From Ceratotherium simum simum (Eukaryota > Chordata > Mammalia > Perissodactyla > Rhinocerotidae), in NCBI RefSeq assembly GCF_000283155.1, contig NW_004454177.1, forward strand, positions 2,721,785 to 2,785,784: a DNA stretch of 64,000 nucleotides, read 5' to 3'. The translations under genes were made by a program, and so were the position numbers. This document shows positions 10,345-22,035 of the stretch, one piece after another (the stretch's first letter is position 1; the number at the start of each line of letters is the position of its first letter). The notes under the pieces are model-generated. The model worked only from the letters and a program-made list of their open reading frames with translations, ran no database searches and was not told where the DNA came from.

Positions 10345-11750
10345 GAAAAGAAACAGAACTGGGCCAACATGTTCACACTTCCTCTCACCCGAGAGCTTGA
10401 ATGAATACACCAGCTCTAGCATCTCTTTTTGTTGTTTATGCAACAACCACATGTGTTGTGCACATGTCCAGAAACGGGAACCAAGTTTTCTGGCCATTGC
10501 TTAAGTTTGTAACCTTTCCAGCTTACCCCCAGGCAGATATCTGTTAAGTAGACAGGATTGTGAAATTTCCCGAGGAAAGATTGACTAGAACAACAAACAG
10601 GACCACCTCGGAGGTTGGATCAAGGTGTGAATGCTGTGCTGGCATTTGAGCTCGGAGGGACCTTCAGCACTCTGTATTTTGTTGTGCCAGCTGGTTAAGG
10701 AAGAGCATGAAAGGGACCAAAGCTGTGGGCTGATCCAATTTGGATCAGAGGCCCTTTTCAATTTTAATGATGGGGAGAGAGATTGAGAGAGGATTACAGT
10801 AGTCAGACTGACCGATTACTTAGGTTGGTATAGAGATCCACACTTGGTGGGCATTCCCTAGATCCAGGAGTTGGTTCTTGGCAGGCTCAGAAATTCAGTT
10901 TTATCAAAGCACATGCACTGATTTGGGCCATTATCAATTTCCTGTATATTGTCCATTTGTCTTTAAGACAGTTCCCCCGCCCCTTGCTCTGTGCTCCCAG
11001 AGGCTGGCACTCTGGACCATATCAACAGAATCCTTGACCCTCTGGCTGTCAGTTGTCTTCGGCCAATTGGAGGCACTGGCAGGAGGCCAGCGTGTGGCAA
11101 AGAAAGGAGGTCAGGTAGTTATTCCCACAATTTCCTGCCTTCCTAACCAGGTAGCTGTGGGCTAACCATGTCGCTGTACTGAAGGCCCCTGCTCCTGGTG
11201 GGCAGCCCTCTTCCACACAGCTCTCCTCTCCGGGTTCCAGTACCCGCTTCTTCTTGTCCATTCAGGCCTAGGACAGCTAAGAGTTTCCCACTGTTGTTGC
11301 CCAGAATACTGCGCTATTCCTTGCAAATTTTCAACACTGTAAATTGTAGCTTTATTAAACTCTCCTTAAAATATCCCGTTGCCAGTGTCATCTCAGATTA
11401 CTTCTGATATTCAATCAACCTGATGTTCATTTAACACCTGTCAAGCTGACAGCATGGAAATTAAGACCAGAATCACTGTCCCCAAAGCAAGTTTATATAC
11501 CGCCTATGATTTTTTCCTCTAACTTTGTTAGTTTGGATGGTTGCAAAGAGAATTTTCAAAAGCTCTTCATTTTGTCCTGTGCACTATGCCTCCAATTTGA
11601 ATAAGCTGCCTTCAGATGGGTGGTGGTACTGGGTAATAATCTTGTTAAATATGTATATTGATAGATAGGCTTGCTTTTTTTTTACTTAGCTATGAGAATA
11701 TGAAATTAAAACTGTATTAAAACAGTAAAATATGAAAAGTAACTAAATAT
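10345..11750. other. Unassigned sequence
   Basis: No repeat or gene is recognised in this 1.4-kb stretch. It is a candidate for unique DNA. Confidence 0.4.
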
Positions 11751-11754
11751 TCAT

Positions 11755-12190
11755 AGGCTATAGTATAGTAATTCAAAGCACAGACTTTAAAGTTAGACAG
11801 ACAGAGATTCAAATCTACCACCTATTCGCTGTGTGGCATTTGGAGAGTCACTTAACCTCTCTGTCTTATTTTTTTTCATTCATAAAATAGTCACAATAAT
11901 TGTACCTACTTCTTTTTTGTGTGTGTGTGTGAGATCAGCCCTGAGCTAACATCCATGCTAATCCTCCTGTTTTTGCTGAGGAAGACCGGCTCTGAGCTAA
12001 CATCTATTGCCAATCCTCCTCCTTTTTTTTTTTCCCCCCCAAAGCCCCAGTAGATAGTTGTATGTCATAGTTGCACATCCTTCTAGTTGCTGTTGTACCT
12101 ACTTCTTATGGTTGTTGTGAAGGTTAAATGAGACAATGTACATAAAATATGAGTACAGTGAGCACTCAAAAAATGCTAGCTATTATTATA
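11755..12190 (+). repeat. MIR SINE split by an ERE
   Basis: The left part (to 11914) has the MIR tRNA-like region, 'gagattcaaatctaccacc' and 'cacttaacctctctgtctt'. The right part (from 12108) continues with 'ggttgttgtgaaggttaaatg' and 'gagcactcaaaaaatgctagc'. A truncated ERE separates the two. Removing it and one copy of its 15-bp duplication restores a continuous MIR. Confidence 0.9.
11915..12092 (-). mobile_element. 5'-truncated ERE SINE, reverse, in a MIR
   Basis: A 178-bp insertion with a perfect 15-bp duplication, ttgtacctacttctt (11900-11914 and 12093-12107). It carries the composite ERE 3' body (gatcagccctgagctaac, gaggaagaccggctctgag, ccccccaaagccccagtag) but stops at 'catccttctagttgctg' before the tRNA-like head. 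It therefore lacks the pol III promoter. Its tail has become a GT-rich tract. Confidence 0.95.
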
Positions 12191-12242
12191 ATAGTAGTAA
12201 AATGTTGTTAAAATAATGATATACTAACTTTAAAGTAAATTA

Positions 12243-12345
12243 TCTCATCAGGTTGTTATGAAGGTTAAATGAGTTAATATTTTTAAAGTGCTTAGAACAG
12301 TACCTGGCACATAGCTAAGAGCTGTGAGTGTTAATATATAAACTA
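12243..12345 (+). repeat. MIR SINE, 3' part
   Basis: The MIR 3' region: 'ggttgttatgaaggttaaatg', 'aaagtgcttagaacagtacc' and 'tggcacatagctaagagc'. It lies in tandem with the preceding MIR. Confidence 0.8.
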
Positions 12346-12349
12346 TATT

Positions 12350-13395
12350 TAAGTGTAAATATCTAGGTATAATTTGATTCTTTCTCTCGGCCATTTAATT
12401 GTTCTCAGTCTCTTCTCAGACTACTTTTAGGTTTCCCTCCAAGCTTAAATAGAAAAGAATCTTCTAACTTCATCCTGAAAATTGTTTTGAACTCAAAAAT
12501 CTTACCGAGCATGGGCATGGTTGTTTTAAGTTCTGATTTTTAAACATTGGGTCAGCTTAGGGTCAAAAGCAATTTTAAGCAAGTTTTCTCGAATATTTTA
12601 TTCCTCACACTCTTTCATGAGAGCTTAGATATGTTTTCACCACCGTGGTAGAGCCTCTGAAACTTTTCTTCCCAGCCCAGCGTCTCACCTCTACCCTACC
12701 CCAGCAACAGAACGTGTGGTGAGGAAGAAGTGGTCTGGGCCAGAGCGTTTCTATTGTCTTTTTATTTGGGGATTTTTGTCCATTAAATGGAGATATACTT
12801 CAGGATAGTGAAGGGGTAAATTCTTTCTTAGTAAAATGAGGCCGGGATTATTGCTCTCAAAGTGTCAAATTTATGATAATAGGGGAATATGATTTTCTTG
12901 TTTAGGTCATAAGAAAAGTTTTTATACTGAATTAATTCTTGAATTCATGACCTGTGTTAGGTTACTCCAGGAGGAGGGTACCCATAGACCAGCGTGGAAT
13001 ACGGCTCCCCTGCTCCATCCCCTCATCCTCAGGACTGACGCTAAACTGCCTCTTTTCCTGGGGGAGCCAGCGAACCCTGACTCCAGAATCTTCCCCTCCT
13101 GGCTGAAGAGCAGCAGTACTAAGTGTGTGAGTAAAACTGCTGATAGACCATGAAGGCTGAGGATGTGAAATTTACTATATACCAGAAAAAAACTAAGGGG
13201 AACTGAAATTTGACTACTTCTCTAGGGAAGGTGGTGGATTCCAAGAGAAAGGAGGATTGGATGGGGAAGCAGAAGGAGAAAGATATTAAAGGGACAAGGC
13301 TAGTAAAAGTGAGAGAAAAGAGAGAAAGTTAGGATCAAGGGAGTGTCCACGAGGGACAGCCTCTGAAAGCCTAAGCAATCAGGTCCCACTCTTGG
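12350..13395. other. Unassigned sequence
   Basis: No repeat is recognised. A short open frame at 12947-13153 has no recognisable domain. Confidence 0.4.
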
Positions 13396-13403
13396 TAGAT
13401 AGT

Positions 13404-13784
13404 TGCTAATGACTGAATGTTTGTGTGTGTTTCCCCCACCGTCCCACCCCACATTCATATCTTGGACCCTAATCCCCAGTGTGACAGTATTAGGAGTTGG
13501 GGCCTTTGGGTGATAATTACGTTTTAAAGGTGGAACCCTCATGATGGGATTAGTGCCCTTATAAAAGAGGCCCCAGAGAGCTCTCTTGTCTCTTCTGCCA
13601 TGTGAAGACACAGCAAGAAGTTGGCCAACTGGGAACCAGGAAGTGGGCTCTCACCAGACTCTGAATCTGCCAGTGCCTTGATCTTAGACTTCTCAGTCTC
13701 CAGAACTGTGAGAAATAATTTGTATTGTTTATAAGCCACCCAGTCTGTGGTGTTCTGTTCCAGCAGCCCAAACTGACTAAGACA
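13404..13784 (+). mobile_element. Solo MLT1-type MaLR LTR with perfect 5-bp duplication
   Basis: A 381-bp forward LTR starting TGctaatgactgaatg and ending aactgactaagACA. It has cttataaaagaggcccc (TATA-like region), 'gccatgtgaagacacagc', 'cagactctgaatctgcc', a polyA region (gaaataatttg) and 'ataagccacccagtctgtgg'. The 5-bp duplication atagt is exact at 13399-13403 and 13785-13789. This is the best-preserved MaLR LTR in the window and has no internal region. Confidence 0.95.
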
Positions 13785-13844
13785 ATAGTACAAAGGCACC
13801 AATTAGAATAGGCAGAAGGCTTGCTTTCCCGCTGTCCCTCTCCT

Positions 13845-15115
13845 CTTGTGTTATTGAGGAGTCTTTTGGATGTAAACAAAAACTAAAACTAGCTTAAGTA
13901 TTAAAGGGAATTTATTGGCTTCTTGTAAAGGAAAAGTTCTCTGTTTTCCTCCTCTACTCACCACTACTACCACATTTCTTGTCACCGAATGTGGGGAGTG
14001 TACTTTTCCCACACCAAGCAATTCTGCAATACCAGCTGGGTGTCCTACAATTCAGTTCAGTCCTGACACTATCCACCTGGAGATAGCATCAGATCCCACA
14101 GGTTAAGGGCTCAGTCTCACAAGACTGCCCATCCATCCCTTCAGATGCCAATCGCAAATCCAGGTTGTTAACCTGTGCTTCTGACCAACTGGCTACAAAT
14201 CGAAGGTTCCCATGACTCCCTTCTTGGGTGCGTTTAATTTGCTAGAGCAGCTCATAGAACTGAGGAAAACAGTTCACTTGCTAGATTACTGGTTTATTAC
14301 AAAGGCTATTAAAGGATACAAATGAACAGCCAGATGAAGAGATACATAGGGCCAGGTCTGGAAGGATCCTTAGCAGAGGAGCTCTGTCTCCATGGAGTTG
14401 GGGATGCACCACCCTCCCAGCACATTGATGAGTTCTTATTCTCCAACCCAGAAGCTCTCCAAACCCCGTCCTTTGGGGTTTTTTGTGGAGGCTTCATTAC
14501 ATAGGCACGATTGATTAAATCATTAGCTATTGGTGATTAATTCAACCCTCTCCCTTCCCCAAAGGTCAAGGGCTTGGGGTTAAAAGTTCCAACTATCTAA
14601 TCACATGGTTGGTTCTCCTGGTAACCAACCCCCATCCTTAGGGGCTTTCCCAAATCACCTCATTAACATAAACCTGGTTTATGTTAGCATAAATGTGATT
14701 AAAAGGAGCTAGTTATGAATAACAAAATACACCTTCATCTCTCTTATTATTTAGGAAATTTCAAGGATTTTAGGAGCTCTGTGCCAGCAATGGGGATGAA
14801 GACCAAATATATCTTACAAATCACAATATTAAGCTTCTATAAGTGTAGAAGTCCAAGAGGTGACCTGACTTCAGGCACAGCTGGATCCAGGGGTTCAAAT
14901 TACAACCCAAGGAGTACGTTTTTCACCACTTCTTAGTTCTACAGGCAACTAGTTCTGTTGGCTCCAGGAAGATTTTTTCTCCATGTGACAGTGAAGATGA
15001 TCACCAGTTGTCCCTGGTTTATATCATCCTTAAAGGTAAGGAGAAAAGAGAGAACCTTCTCACTCTAGCATATCATTCAGTCTAGATCAGTTTCTGAAGA
15101 GGAACCTGGTGAGTT
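13845..15115 (-). mobile_element. LTR-like repeat, family V (reverse), interrupted by LTR copy C
   Basis: Left part (13845-13923): 'aaactagcttaag' then 'gggaatttattggct'. The right part resumes at 14833 with 'ataagtgtagaagtcc', 'ggcacagctggatccagggg' and a following body. The motifs match copies at 24395-24605 (forward) and 61880-62350 (reverse). On the minus strand they read as a polyA signal region (ccaataaattccc) near an LTR 3' end. The right boundary is uncertain. Confidence 0.5.
13924..14832 (-). mobile_element. Retroviral LTR copy C, reverse, nested in another LTR-like repeat
   Basis: It is the reverse complement of the family seen at 2228-3114 and 34075-34790. From + strand left to right it opens tgtaaaggaaaag (the LTR 3' end), then a reverse polyA signal (tttatt at 14293), a reverse TATA-like block (gttttttgtggaggcttc near 14480), tgattaattcaaccc, and atcacaat near the LTR 5' end. 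Host sequence gcttct occurs at 13918-13923 and 14833-14838 and fits a 5-6 bp duplication. The exact terminus is ambiguous by several bases. Confidence 0.7.
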
Positions 15116-15119
15116 CACT

Positions 15120-16185
15120 TGCTCGTCTTTCTATGTCTAGGAGGATGGGGTATTCTGATTGTTTAGCTGGAGACATGTGCCCACAATAATCACATGGTGT
15201 GAGGAAAGGGCACTTCCCAGAAGGAAGGCTCAGAGAACAGCTATCCCCTGTAGCCCTTACCTTCATTTGGCTTGAACATTTTTCTAAACTCTCCAATTGA
15301 AAGCAGTTTTAACACCCATGGAGTTTGGTGTATATTCAGTTTGGGAAAAGAAGCACTGTATGGTTTGATGGCATTTAGGGTGGGTCAGAGGTCATCTCTG
15401 CCCAGTGACTCTCAGAACTCGTTGTACTTCGTGAAGGATCACTGGCTGATGATGATAATCTACCTAGCAGTTACAATCTAGATTTTAAAAAATGGAAGGG
15501 TCACTCTGCACCGCCTCCCCAACTTACTCTCCGGCCTCCCCAGATAGCGGCTAGAGACACACCTGTGAGACAGAAAAAGAAAGTGTCTTGGCACAGATTG
15601 CTCATGACCAACAGCCGCATTTATTCTTTCATACTCTCAGTTCCCCAATCTGCTTTTTCTTTCCATTGAGGTGAAGCCAAAAAGACAGACTGAAAAGAGA
15701 CCATGACCATATTATTCATAATTCCTCTGTGATAACTCCATGATGCCCCCTCATTTTTCAGTGAGAGGGTTTTCTGACAGCTGGCTTTTATAATTCATTT
15801 ACTAGGTAGTTTCAATTTAATGACCAATTTTAAAAAATAATTTTTGCAGGCCCCCTGAAGTTTCAGCCATTTAAACAGAACATAATAGAATTTCCCAAAG
15901 AAATAAGTCTTCCTTGATTAATCACTTCCAGATCTAATTACATATGTTTTCGTCATATAAACAATCATTGTGGTTACAGTTCCAATTAGGTTAACCTTCT
16001 CTTGTCCATAGACGGATTTCAAGTTTCGTGAGTCTTGGGATGTGAGTATACCTCCTGCTTTCCCATGTAGGTGACAACACTTGGGCAGGGATCTTCTCTT
16101 CTATGTCTGTAGAACCACCCCTTCCCTCTCTCCTCATCCCCAGGACAGCTTTAAGCAAGGACAAAGGAGGAACGTATTTATTTCT
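15120..16185. other. Unassigned sequence
   Basis: Nothing is recognised. The stretch 15770-15980 is AT-rich with ttaatgacc and gattaatcac motifs. No coding evidence. Confidence 0.4.
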
Positions 16186-16189
16186 CTAG

Positions 16190-16375
16190 TGAAAGATCCT
16201 GGGCTCTGCAAATTGCCAGAGCTCAGGTGAAATTCCAGCTCTGCTATTTACTAGCTGTGCGGGCAAAATGGTCCATTTTAAAAAACATAATTTTCTTACA
16301 TGAAAAAGTGACAATAAATTCTTGAGGGTTTGTGTGACAATTAAGTAAGCTATGCATTCAAAAGCACTTAAAGAC
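16190..16375 (+). repeat. MIR SINE (degraded)
   Basis: 'tgggctctgcaaattgcc', 'ccagctctgctatttacta' with 'gctgtgcgggc', and a late 'gacaattaagtaagctatgc' region follow MIR order with many gaps. Confidence 0.7.
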
Positions 16376-16379
16376 GCTT

Positions 16380-17790
16380 GTAGATCCTTTAAAAAGTATT
16401 TGTTTCCTTAGATATATGAACGTAGAAGCTACTGAGTCTATGAAATGTCTTTCTCGTATGTTGCTGACATTTGAAATTCTTTTCCAGAAGACAAAACCTT
16501 TGTGCCAAAATAGAAGTGAGATTGAAATGGTAAATAATCTCCGGGCAAGTAACAGTGAAGTTAAATACATTCACTCTGCCAGATACGATAAATATATGGC
16601 TACACACCCCATCACGGCTCCTTCTCTTACGGTGGTTGACACGGTACATTGGTCAAAGTAGAGTGTCCCACTCAGCCTGCAGTGCACCTCACAGTTCTCA
16701 ACACAGGACTCTAGACAGACATAAGAGTCTAGACAGACATTGGACAGACACTAGTCAGTTAGAGGTTGTCCACTCATGCTAACGCAGACCTCCTTGACAC
16801 TGGCTACCTTCAGAAGGGCAGGATTTGATGAGGGGATTGGGGGAAATTAGAAGAAGAGAGAAAAGGAGCATGCCTTGCTGGACGTAGAGGTGAGAAAGGG
16901 CTCCAGGAGAGAAAAGGTGCAAGTTCTCTGCCTGGTGTATTTTCTAAGATGTTGCCATTACCCAAAGAGGTATCCTCAGGACCCAATCGAAAGAATTGCC
17001 CCACCGACAACTAAATAAAAGAATTACTAATTATGAAGTACTTGAAGTAACAGACGAAGTGGTATGATAGACAATAACGTGAGACCTCCTTAGACAAACT
17101 GGTCTGTGGAATGCCTCTCTAAGAAGGGAACATTTGGGCCAAGAGCTAAAGAATGGTCTTTAGGAACCAGCCATACAAAGAGGAGCAGGAAGAAGCAGGT
17201 AAAAAGTTTCAGGCCAGAATCAACTTGGGCTCCTCAAAAAAGTTGTACGAAAGCCAGGAAGGCTGGAGCAGAGGGAGCTAGGGAGAGCGACAAAGGATGG
17301 GTTTAAAAGGCGAGCAGGGCTGGACCACACAGAATTCTGGGGCCGATAATAGGAAATTTGGATAGATATTGAAGGGCTTTTAGGGTAGTTATATGATCTT
17401 AGATAGTTTTAAAAAGCCCTCTCTAGTTCTCTGTACAAACCGGGTGGGAAGTGGGGATGGGTCAAGAATGGAAGAGAGGAGACAGGTTAGGAGACTAAAT
17501 GAAAGAGGATAGTCTGGAGATGTGGACAGCAATGTATGTTCTGGAGGTTGACACTATGGAATTTGCTGATGCACTGAGAGTGGGAGATCAGGAGAAGAGA
17601 GAAATCATTTCTCTGGGCTTCTCAGTGGTGGCACCATTTGCCCAAATGAGAGCGAACAGGAGAAACATTGGTGTGTGTAGGAGGGTGATTTTCTTGCAGA
17701 ACAAGTTTGTGTGTCATTTAGTGGCCAGTTTCTCTTATCCAGTGGGAATTCTGGGCATGGGACTGAGAAAAAAATAAGAGGGAATGCATG
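16380..17790. other. Unassigned sequence
   Basis: No repeat family is recognised. A short imperfect tandem unit around tctagacagacat occurs at 16708-16740. The purine-rich stretch 16815-17520 may be an old LINE fragment. Confidence 0.35.
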
Positions 17791-17794
17791 CTCT

Positions 17795-18345
17795 TATTGG
17801 GGTCATTCATTCATTCAACAGATATATATCATATACCAGACCCGCTTCTAGGTTTGGGGATTGGAAAAGTTCTTGCTCTCATGGAACTTATACTCTACTA
17901 GGTTGGGGAGTAGTGTGCACAAAAATAAGTACATAATATACCAAGTGATAATAAGTGCTGTGAATAAAACAAAGCAATGTAAGGGTTAAAAAATTAAGTG
18001 TGTGTGTGTAAGAGCTGTGATTTGCTATTTTATATATGGTGGTTAGCAAAGCCTCTTTGATAAGGTGACATTTGATTGGAAAGCTGAAGGAGGTGAGAAA
18101 GCAAGCTACATTGGATATCTGGGAGCATTCCAGGCAAAGGAACAGTAAGTACAAAGGCCCAGCTTGCTGTGTTGCAGGAGTTGAAGGACACCGGTGCGAC
18201 TGGAGCAGAGTGATAGAGTGGGTGTGCAGTGAGAGATGAGGTCAGAGAGGCCATGGGGGCCTGGTCTTCTATGGCCTTACATGATCATTTTAAGAAATTT
18301 GGATTTGACTATGAGTAAGATGGGGAGCCACTGGAGCATTTCCAC
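17795..18345 (-). mobile_element. L2 LINE 3' region, reverse
   Basis: A classic reverse L2. It opens 'tcattcattcattcaacag', then 'tcttgctctcatggaactta', 'ataataagtgctgtgaata', 'cctctttgataaggtgac', 'gagcattccaggcaaagg', 'ggtcagagaggccatgggg' and 'gatggggagccactggag', all in L2 order. No reading frame is preserved. Confidence 0.92.
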
Positions 18346-18349
18346 CTTT

Positions 18350-18660
18350 ACTGAGAACCCACCAAAGATTCCCATTTGCATTTCTTGTTCTTATTAAATG
18401 AGGAAAAGTTTTGTCCCTGGCTACTTTGTGGTGAAGCATAAAAGCTAGATCAAGAATAAAATGAAGACATGAGACGAAACAATTTCTTTCTAGCAGAAAT
18501 TGCCTAAACCAAAAAGATATCCACATATCTCTTACCCAAGCCATTTCATCACTGAGCAACTTGGGATACAATCCCTGCAGCTGGCAAACTCTGCTATAGG
18601 ATGGGCATGATTCGGGGAAAATAGGAAAGTACCCTCTTTCTTTCTCAAAGTTTCTCAACT
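18350..18660. other. Unassigned sequence
   Basis: An open frame of 122 codons on the minus strand (18290-18658) lies mostly here and runs into the L2. Its translation shows no recognisable domain and I treat it as incidental. Confidence 0.4.
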
Positions 18661-18664
18661 GCCA

Positions 18665-18990
18665 AAAATATTATCCATCCATCCATCCAATCAACCAACA
18701 TTTATTGATCTTCTACTACAGTCATGTGTCACTTATTGACGGGGATACATTCTGAGAATTGCCTCGTTAGGTGATTTCATCATCCAAAATCCAGAGTGTA
18801 CTTACACAAACCTAGATGGTACAGCCTACTACACACCTCGGCTATGTGGTACTAATCTTATAGGACGACTGTCGTATATGTGATCCGTTGGAGACTGAAA
18901 CGTTATGTGGCACATGATTGTACGTGTACAGCAATGGACTGGGTACTGTGAATGTATACAGATGGATGAGACTCCTCTGTTCTGTGTTTT
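18665..18990 (-). mobile_element. L2 LINE 3' end, reverse, interrupted by a Tigger-type MITE
   Basis: An (atcc) repeat tract and 'caaccaacatttattgatc' mark the L2 3' end. After the MITE the element resumes with 'cagcaatggactgggtactg' and 'tgaatgtatacagatgg'. Removing the MITE and one TA restores 'cttctacgtgtacagc', which is L2-like. Confidence 0.7.
18719..18920. mobile_element. Tigger-derived MITE (MER6/MER44-like)
   Basis: A 202-bp non-autonomous DNA transposon. It has inverted termini (cagtcatgtgtcacttattg at the left, cgttatgtggcacatgattg at the right) and a TA target duplication (18717-18718 and 18921-18922). Internal blocks 'gacggggatacattctgag', 'ttacacaaacctagatgg' and 'cctactacacacctcggc' are typical of pogo/Tigger-mobilised MITEs. 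It has no transposase sequence and is immobile. Confidence 0.88.
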
Positions 18991-18999
18991 CTTAGATTC

Positions 19000-19540
19000 T
19001 GTATTTGTCTATTTGCATCCATTAATCACAGGGCCAAACTAATAGCCAAAGTAGTTTATGTCTCCCCTGTGATCCAGCTTAAGTGGATGTACAAAAATCA
19101 TATTACAAACCAACCAACCAATCCTGAAGCCATACTCCCAACCACCTCCTTCATCTAACTCTCACACACCAAGCCAATATTTCCCCTGCCCTAAATCAAC
19201 CAAGGGCCAGGTACCAGACAAATAGGGACAGACCCTATGCTCCAAAATTCACAGGAATTATTCCAACTAGCCAATCCTAAACTGTTTCCCCTGTCCTGCC
19301 TTGTCTTTCCCACAGAAACTCCAATACAGGCTGTGGCCTCTGCTTTCCCCTTCGCTCCTGCTTCTGCCCCCTGACCAAACCTGCTGCTTCTCTGTGTGGC
19401 CTTGTGTAGCACGGTGTGCTCCCTTCTCTTGGGAACCGTGAGTAATAAAACGTCTGTCAGTGGCATTAACCTCGCCATGTCATCACTCAGTCACCTTTAG
19501 AAATTAAGACCCAGGCACAAATCATCCACCCAAAACAAGT
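19000..19540 (+). mobile_element. Possible ERV1-type LTR fragment
   Basis: A C-rich stretch with 'cccctgaccaaacctgctgc', then 'ggaaccgtgag', an AATAAA-type signal (taataaaacg near 19444) and a short tail. The layout resembles the U3-R-U5 organisation of gammaretrovirus-like LTRs. I cannot identify termini or a target duplication, so the call is tentative. Confidence 0.35.
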
Positions 19541-19544
19541 TTCT

Positions 19545-21370
19545 TCCCTCTTCTTTTCCTTCTCCTTTTCCTTCTTTCTCTGAGTCAAAAATCTCTTCCT
19601 TCCCATTGTTTTTCTTCGCCATGCCTAAGATATGGTTTCTCTGCTCCAACAGTCTGATGCATCTTCCTCAGGCCCTCTGACACCTAGAAAATGGATATTG
19701 GTTGGTTTTTGGTAGACCCATTTGCTTTGCTTGAGGTTCACTGTGCCTGGGCACTATCCCTTATAGACCGTAGGCTCTCTCTTATTCACTTTCGGGCACT
19801 GCCTCAATTCTGCTTGCTCCTGATAGTCCTCAATGAAAATCTAGAATATCTTCAGGCCACTGCTCAGTCTTAGAGATGCATTTCCACTTTATTTAGTGCC
19901 TTGGACTATCATGGCTAATGTCTGTGTTTTAGTGCTCTCTCCTGAGCTATGGTTCATCCCGCTAAGTCACACTTTCGTGATAATTAGAAAAGAGGTGACC
20001 GACAAGGGGATTTGATTCGATGGCTTAGTTTGTCTGGGAGATACGTATTTTTACTGCTAACTTATATGACAAATCTGGGAGGCACTCTTGGCTAGCGTAA
20101 ATTATTTTATGGGAGTGAGAGGTCGTGTTATTCTAATCTTTAGTTGAGCTTGCTGACCTGTATAAAGTCAGCAAAATTCAATAATATTGTGTAAGCATCC
20201 TGGTAGGATCTGTGCTAAACACTAGCAATTGAGTTCAAACGGATACAATCGGTGTCCTCTGAATATTTATATTCCAAAGCTGACATGACACAAAACAGTT
20301 TAACACAATACCACGAAATACGCCCACGTGTTATAATGATTAATTCACAATTGCTTCCTAGCTAAAGTTTTAGAAACTAAGTGTTGAGCCTCCCCTCCTA
20401 GCAGACCTACTGAAATACGTTAGAATTGTCTGGTGCTCAGACACTGATCCCAATAATGAGAGTATTCAGTGACAGCTTCCCAAGTCTTAGATTTGGTCCT
20501 CCAAGTGCGTTTACTCTGGACTTCCCTCCTCAGTGACTTGTAGCTTGATGTTTTGTTTCAATACTAAGTTTCAGCTGGTTAGAATGTGTTAAGTAACTTC
20601 ATTCTCCACTATGTACATTTAGTGAGCCTCCTCTTATTCTTCAGATATCCCTGAGATATCTTTGAGACACCCCTCAATGACATGGAATGGTATCTGGTTT
20701 TGCAGCACATACCTGCACGCATCTCTTCATCCCTCAGGAGAACGGTAACCACAGTCCAAGTCCCTCCATCTTTCCATAATGCCAGTTGGGGCAGATCTTA
20801 ATAACAACTTAATCCTACATTTTATAGGTCACCTAGCATTCATCTGAGTAATTAACAAGCCCAGTTCCCGGCTGTGCTAAACCTTTCAAAACCACACAAA
20901 GCTGGACCTGTAAATTCCTAATCCCACTTCCACACCCTGGCGTGGAGTTTGGTGTCATAGTCACTTCCTGTGAGTTTATCCTTCAGGGCGCAATGGGAAA
21001 ATCATTCTGGATTTCAGGGAAGAAATCTCAAGATAAAAAACAGAGGCAGGGGGAGAGAGATGTCATTGGTGCATCCACTAAAGAAAAACCTCAGGCTGCC
21101 AACTTCAGCTCTACAGAGAAACAGGAACTGAAGTCAAAGAGAGACGGATTTCAACCCTATGTTAGCTGAAATCTAAAATGCAGTCATTCATTTGGACTAT
21201 AGCTTGGAGTTATTTCTATGTATCTGTGACTTTGGAAACACAATATCAACTGTGGTATTATTTCTCTTGGACTTGGGGCAAAAGGACTTGAGTGGAAGGT
21301 TACCCATCACAACAGCAACATCTGAAGGAGGAAGGGAGAACAATATGTCCCCCAATTGGAGATTTTCTCT
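19545..21370. other. Unassigned sequence, probably unique
   Basis: 1.8 kb without a recognisable repeat. No exon, RNA gene or CpG cluster is evident. An open frame starting at 21192 reads on into the ERE and is not gene-like. Confidence 0.4.
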
Positions 21371-21390
21371 TCTCCTCCTAACTACTCTTT

Positions 21391-21630
21391 TTTTTTTTTT
21401 TTCTGTTTGTGAGGAAGATCAGCCCTCAGCTAACATCCATGCCAATCCTCCTCTTTTTGCTGAGGAAGACTGGCCCTGGGCTAACACCTGTGCCCATCTT
21501 CCTCTACTCTGTATGGGACGCCGCTATAGCATGGCCCGACAAGCGGTGCATCGGTGCACGTCCAGGATCCGAACCCGGGCCGCCAGCAATGGAGCGTGCA
21601 CACTTAACTGCTACGCCACGGGGCCAGCCA
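21391..21630 (-). mobile_element. ERE SINE, reverse
   Basis: Full-length reverse ERE with its T run at the left and 'acggggccagcca' head at the right. The reverse B box ccgaacccgggc is intact. The 12-bp duplication taactactcttt is perfect (21379-21390 and 21631-21642). A 188-codon + strand frame (21192-21758) passes through it. Only the SINE explains its repetitive peptide, so I do not call it a gene. Confidence 0.95.
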
Positions 21631-21784
21631 TAACTACTCTTTCTTATTCCTGTATGTGGGGATTTTGCAAATTAGCCATGAAAAAGAAAGCCTCGTTATT
21701 TCTTACTCTGCCGTCAACTCACACTTCGAAAAGAGGAAAAGTGCCTATATTAGTTTGACATTAACTAATTAATTTTACTTTATT

Positions 21785-22020
21785 TATTGATAGATGGTAG
21801 TGCTTTTATATGTATCTTATCTCCCCAGTGGATTGCAAGCTTGAGGAAAGGCAGTAACTCTGTAATAGGTACAGCACCCCAGGAGTGGTGCCCATCAGAC
21901 TCTATGCAAATTAGAATTGGCTGTCAGTCACCCTGGGAGGAGATGTGTACTCATTGTCAAGGTGCTGCCATTGCTCAACTGGGAACTTTGGGAGGGGGGA
22001 GTTTTCTAGCTCTCTCCATT
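21785..22020 (+). repeat. L2-like 3' fragment (weak)
   Basis: 'tctccccagtggattgcaag', 'cttgaggaaaggcagtaact' resembles the L2 3' region (…gagctccttgagggcaggg…). The rest, to 22020, is not assigned. Confidence 0.4.
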
Positions 22021-22035
22021 TACTGCATTTACTTT

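Noticed and set aside
16705..16760. Short direct repeats resembling a CRISPR or array
   Set aside because: Only two to three imperfect units of about 17 bp, without uniform spacers, in a mammalian genome.
21192..21758. 188-codon open frame on the + strand
   Set aside because: It is largely the antisense of an ERE SINE (21391-21630); similar peptides recur at every ERE copy. There is no domain and no splice or start support.
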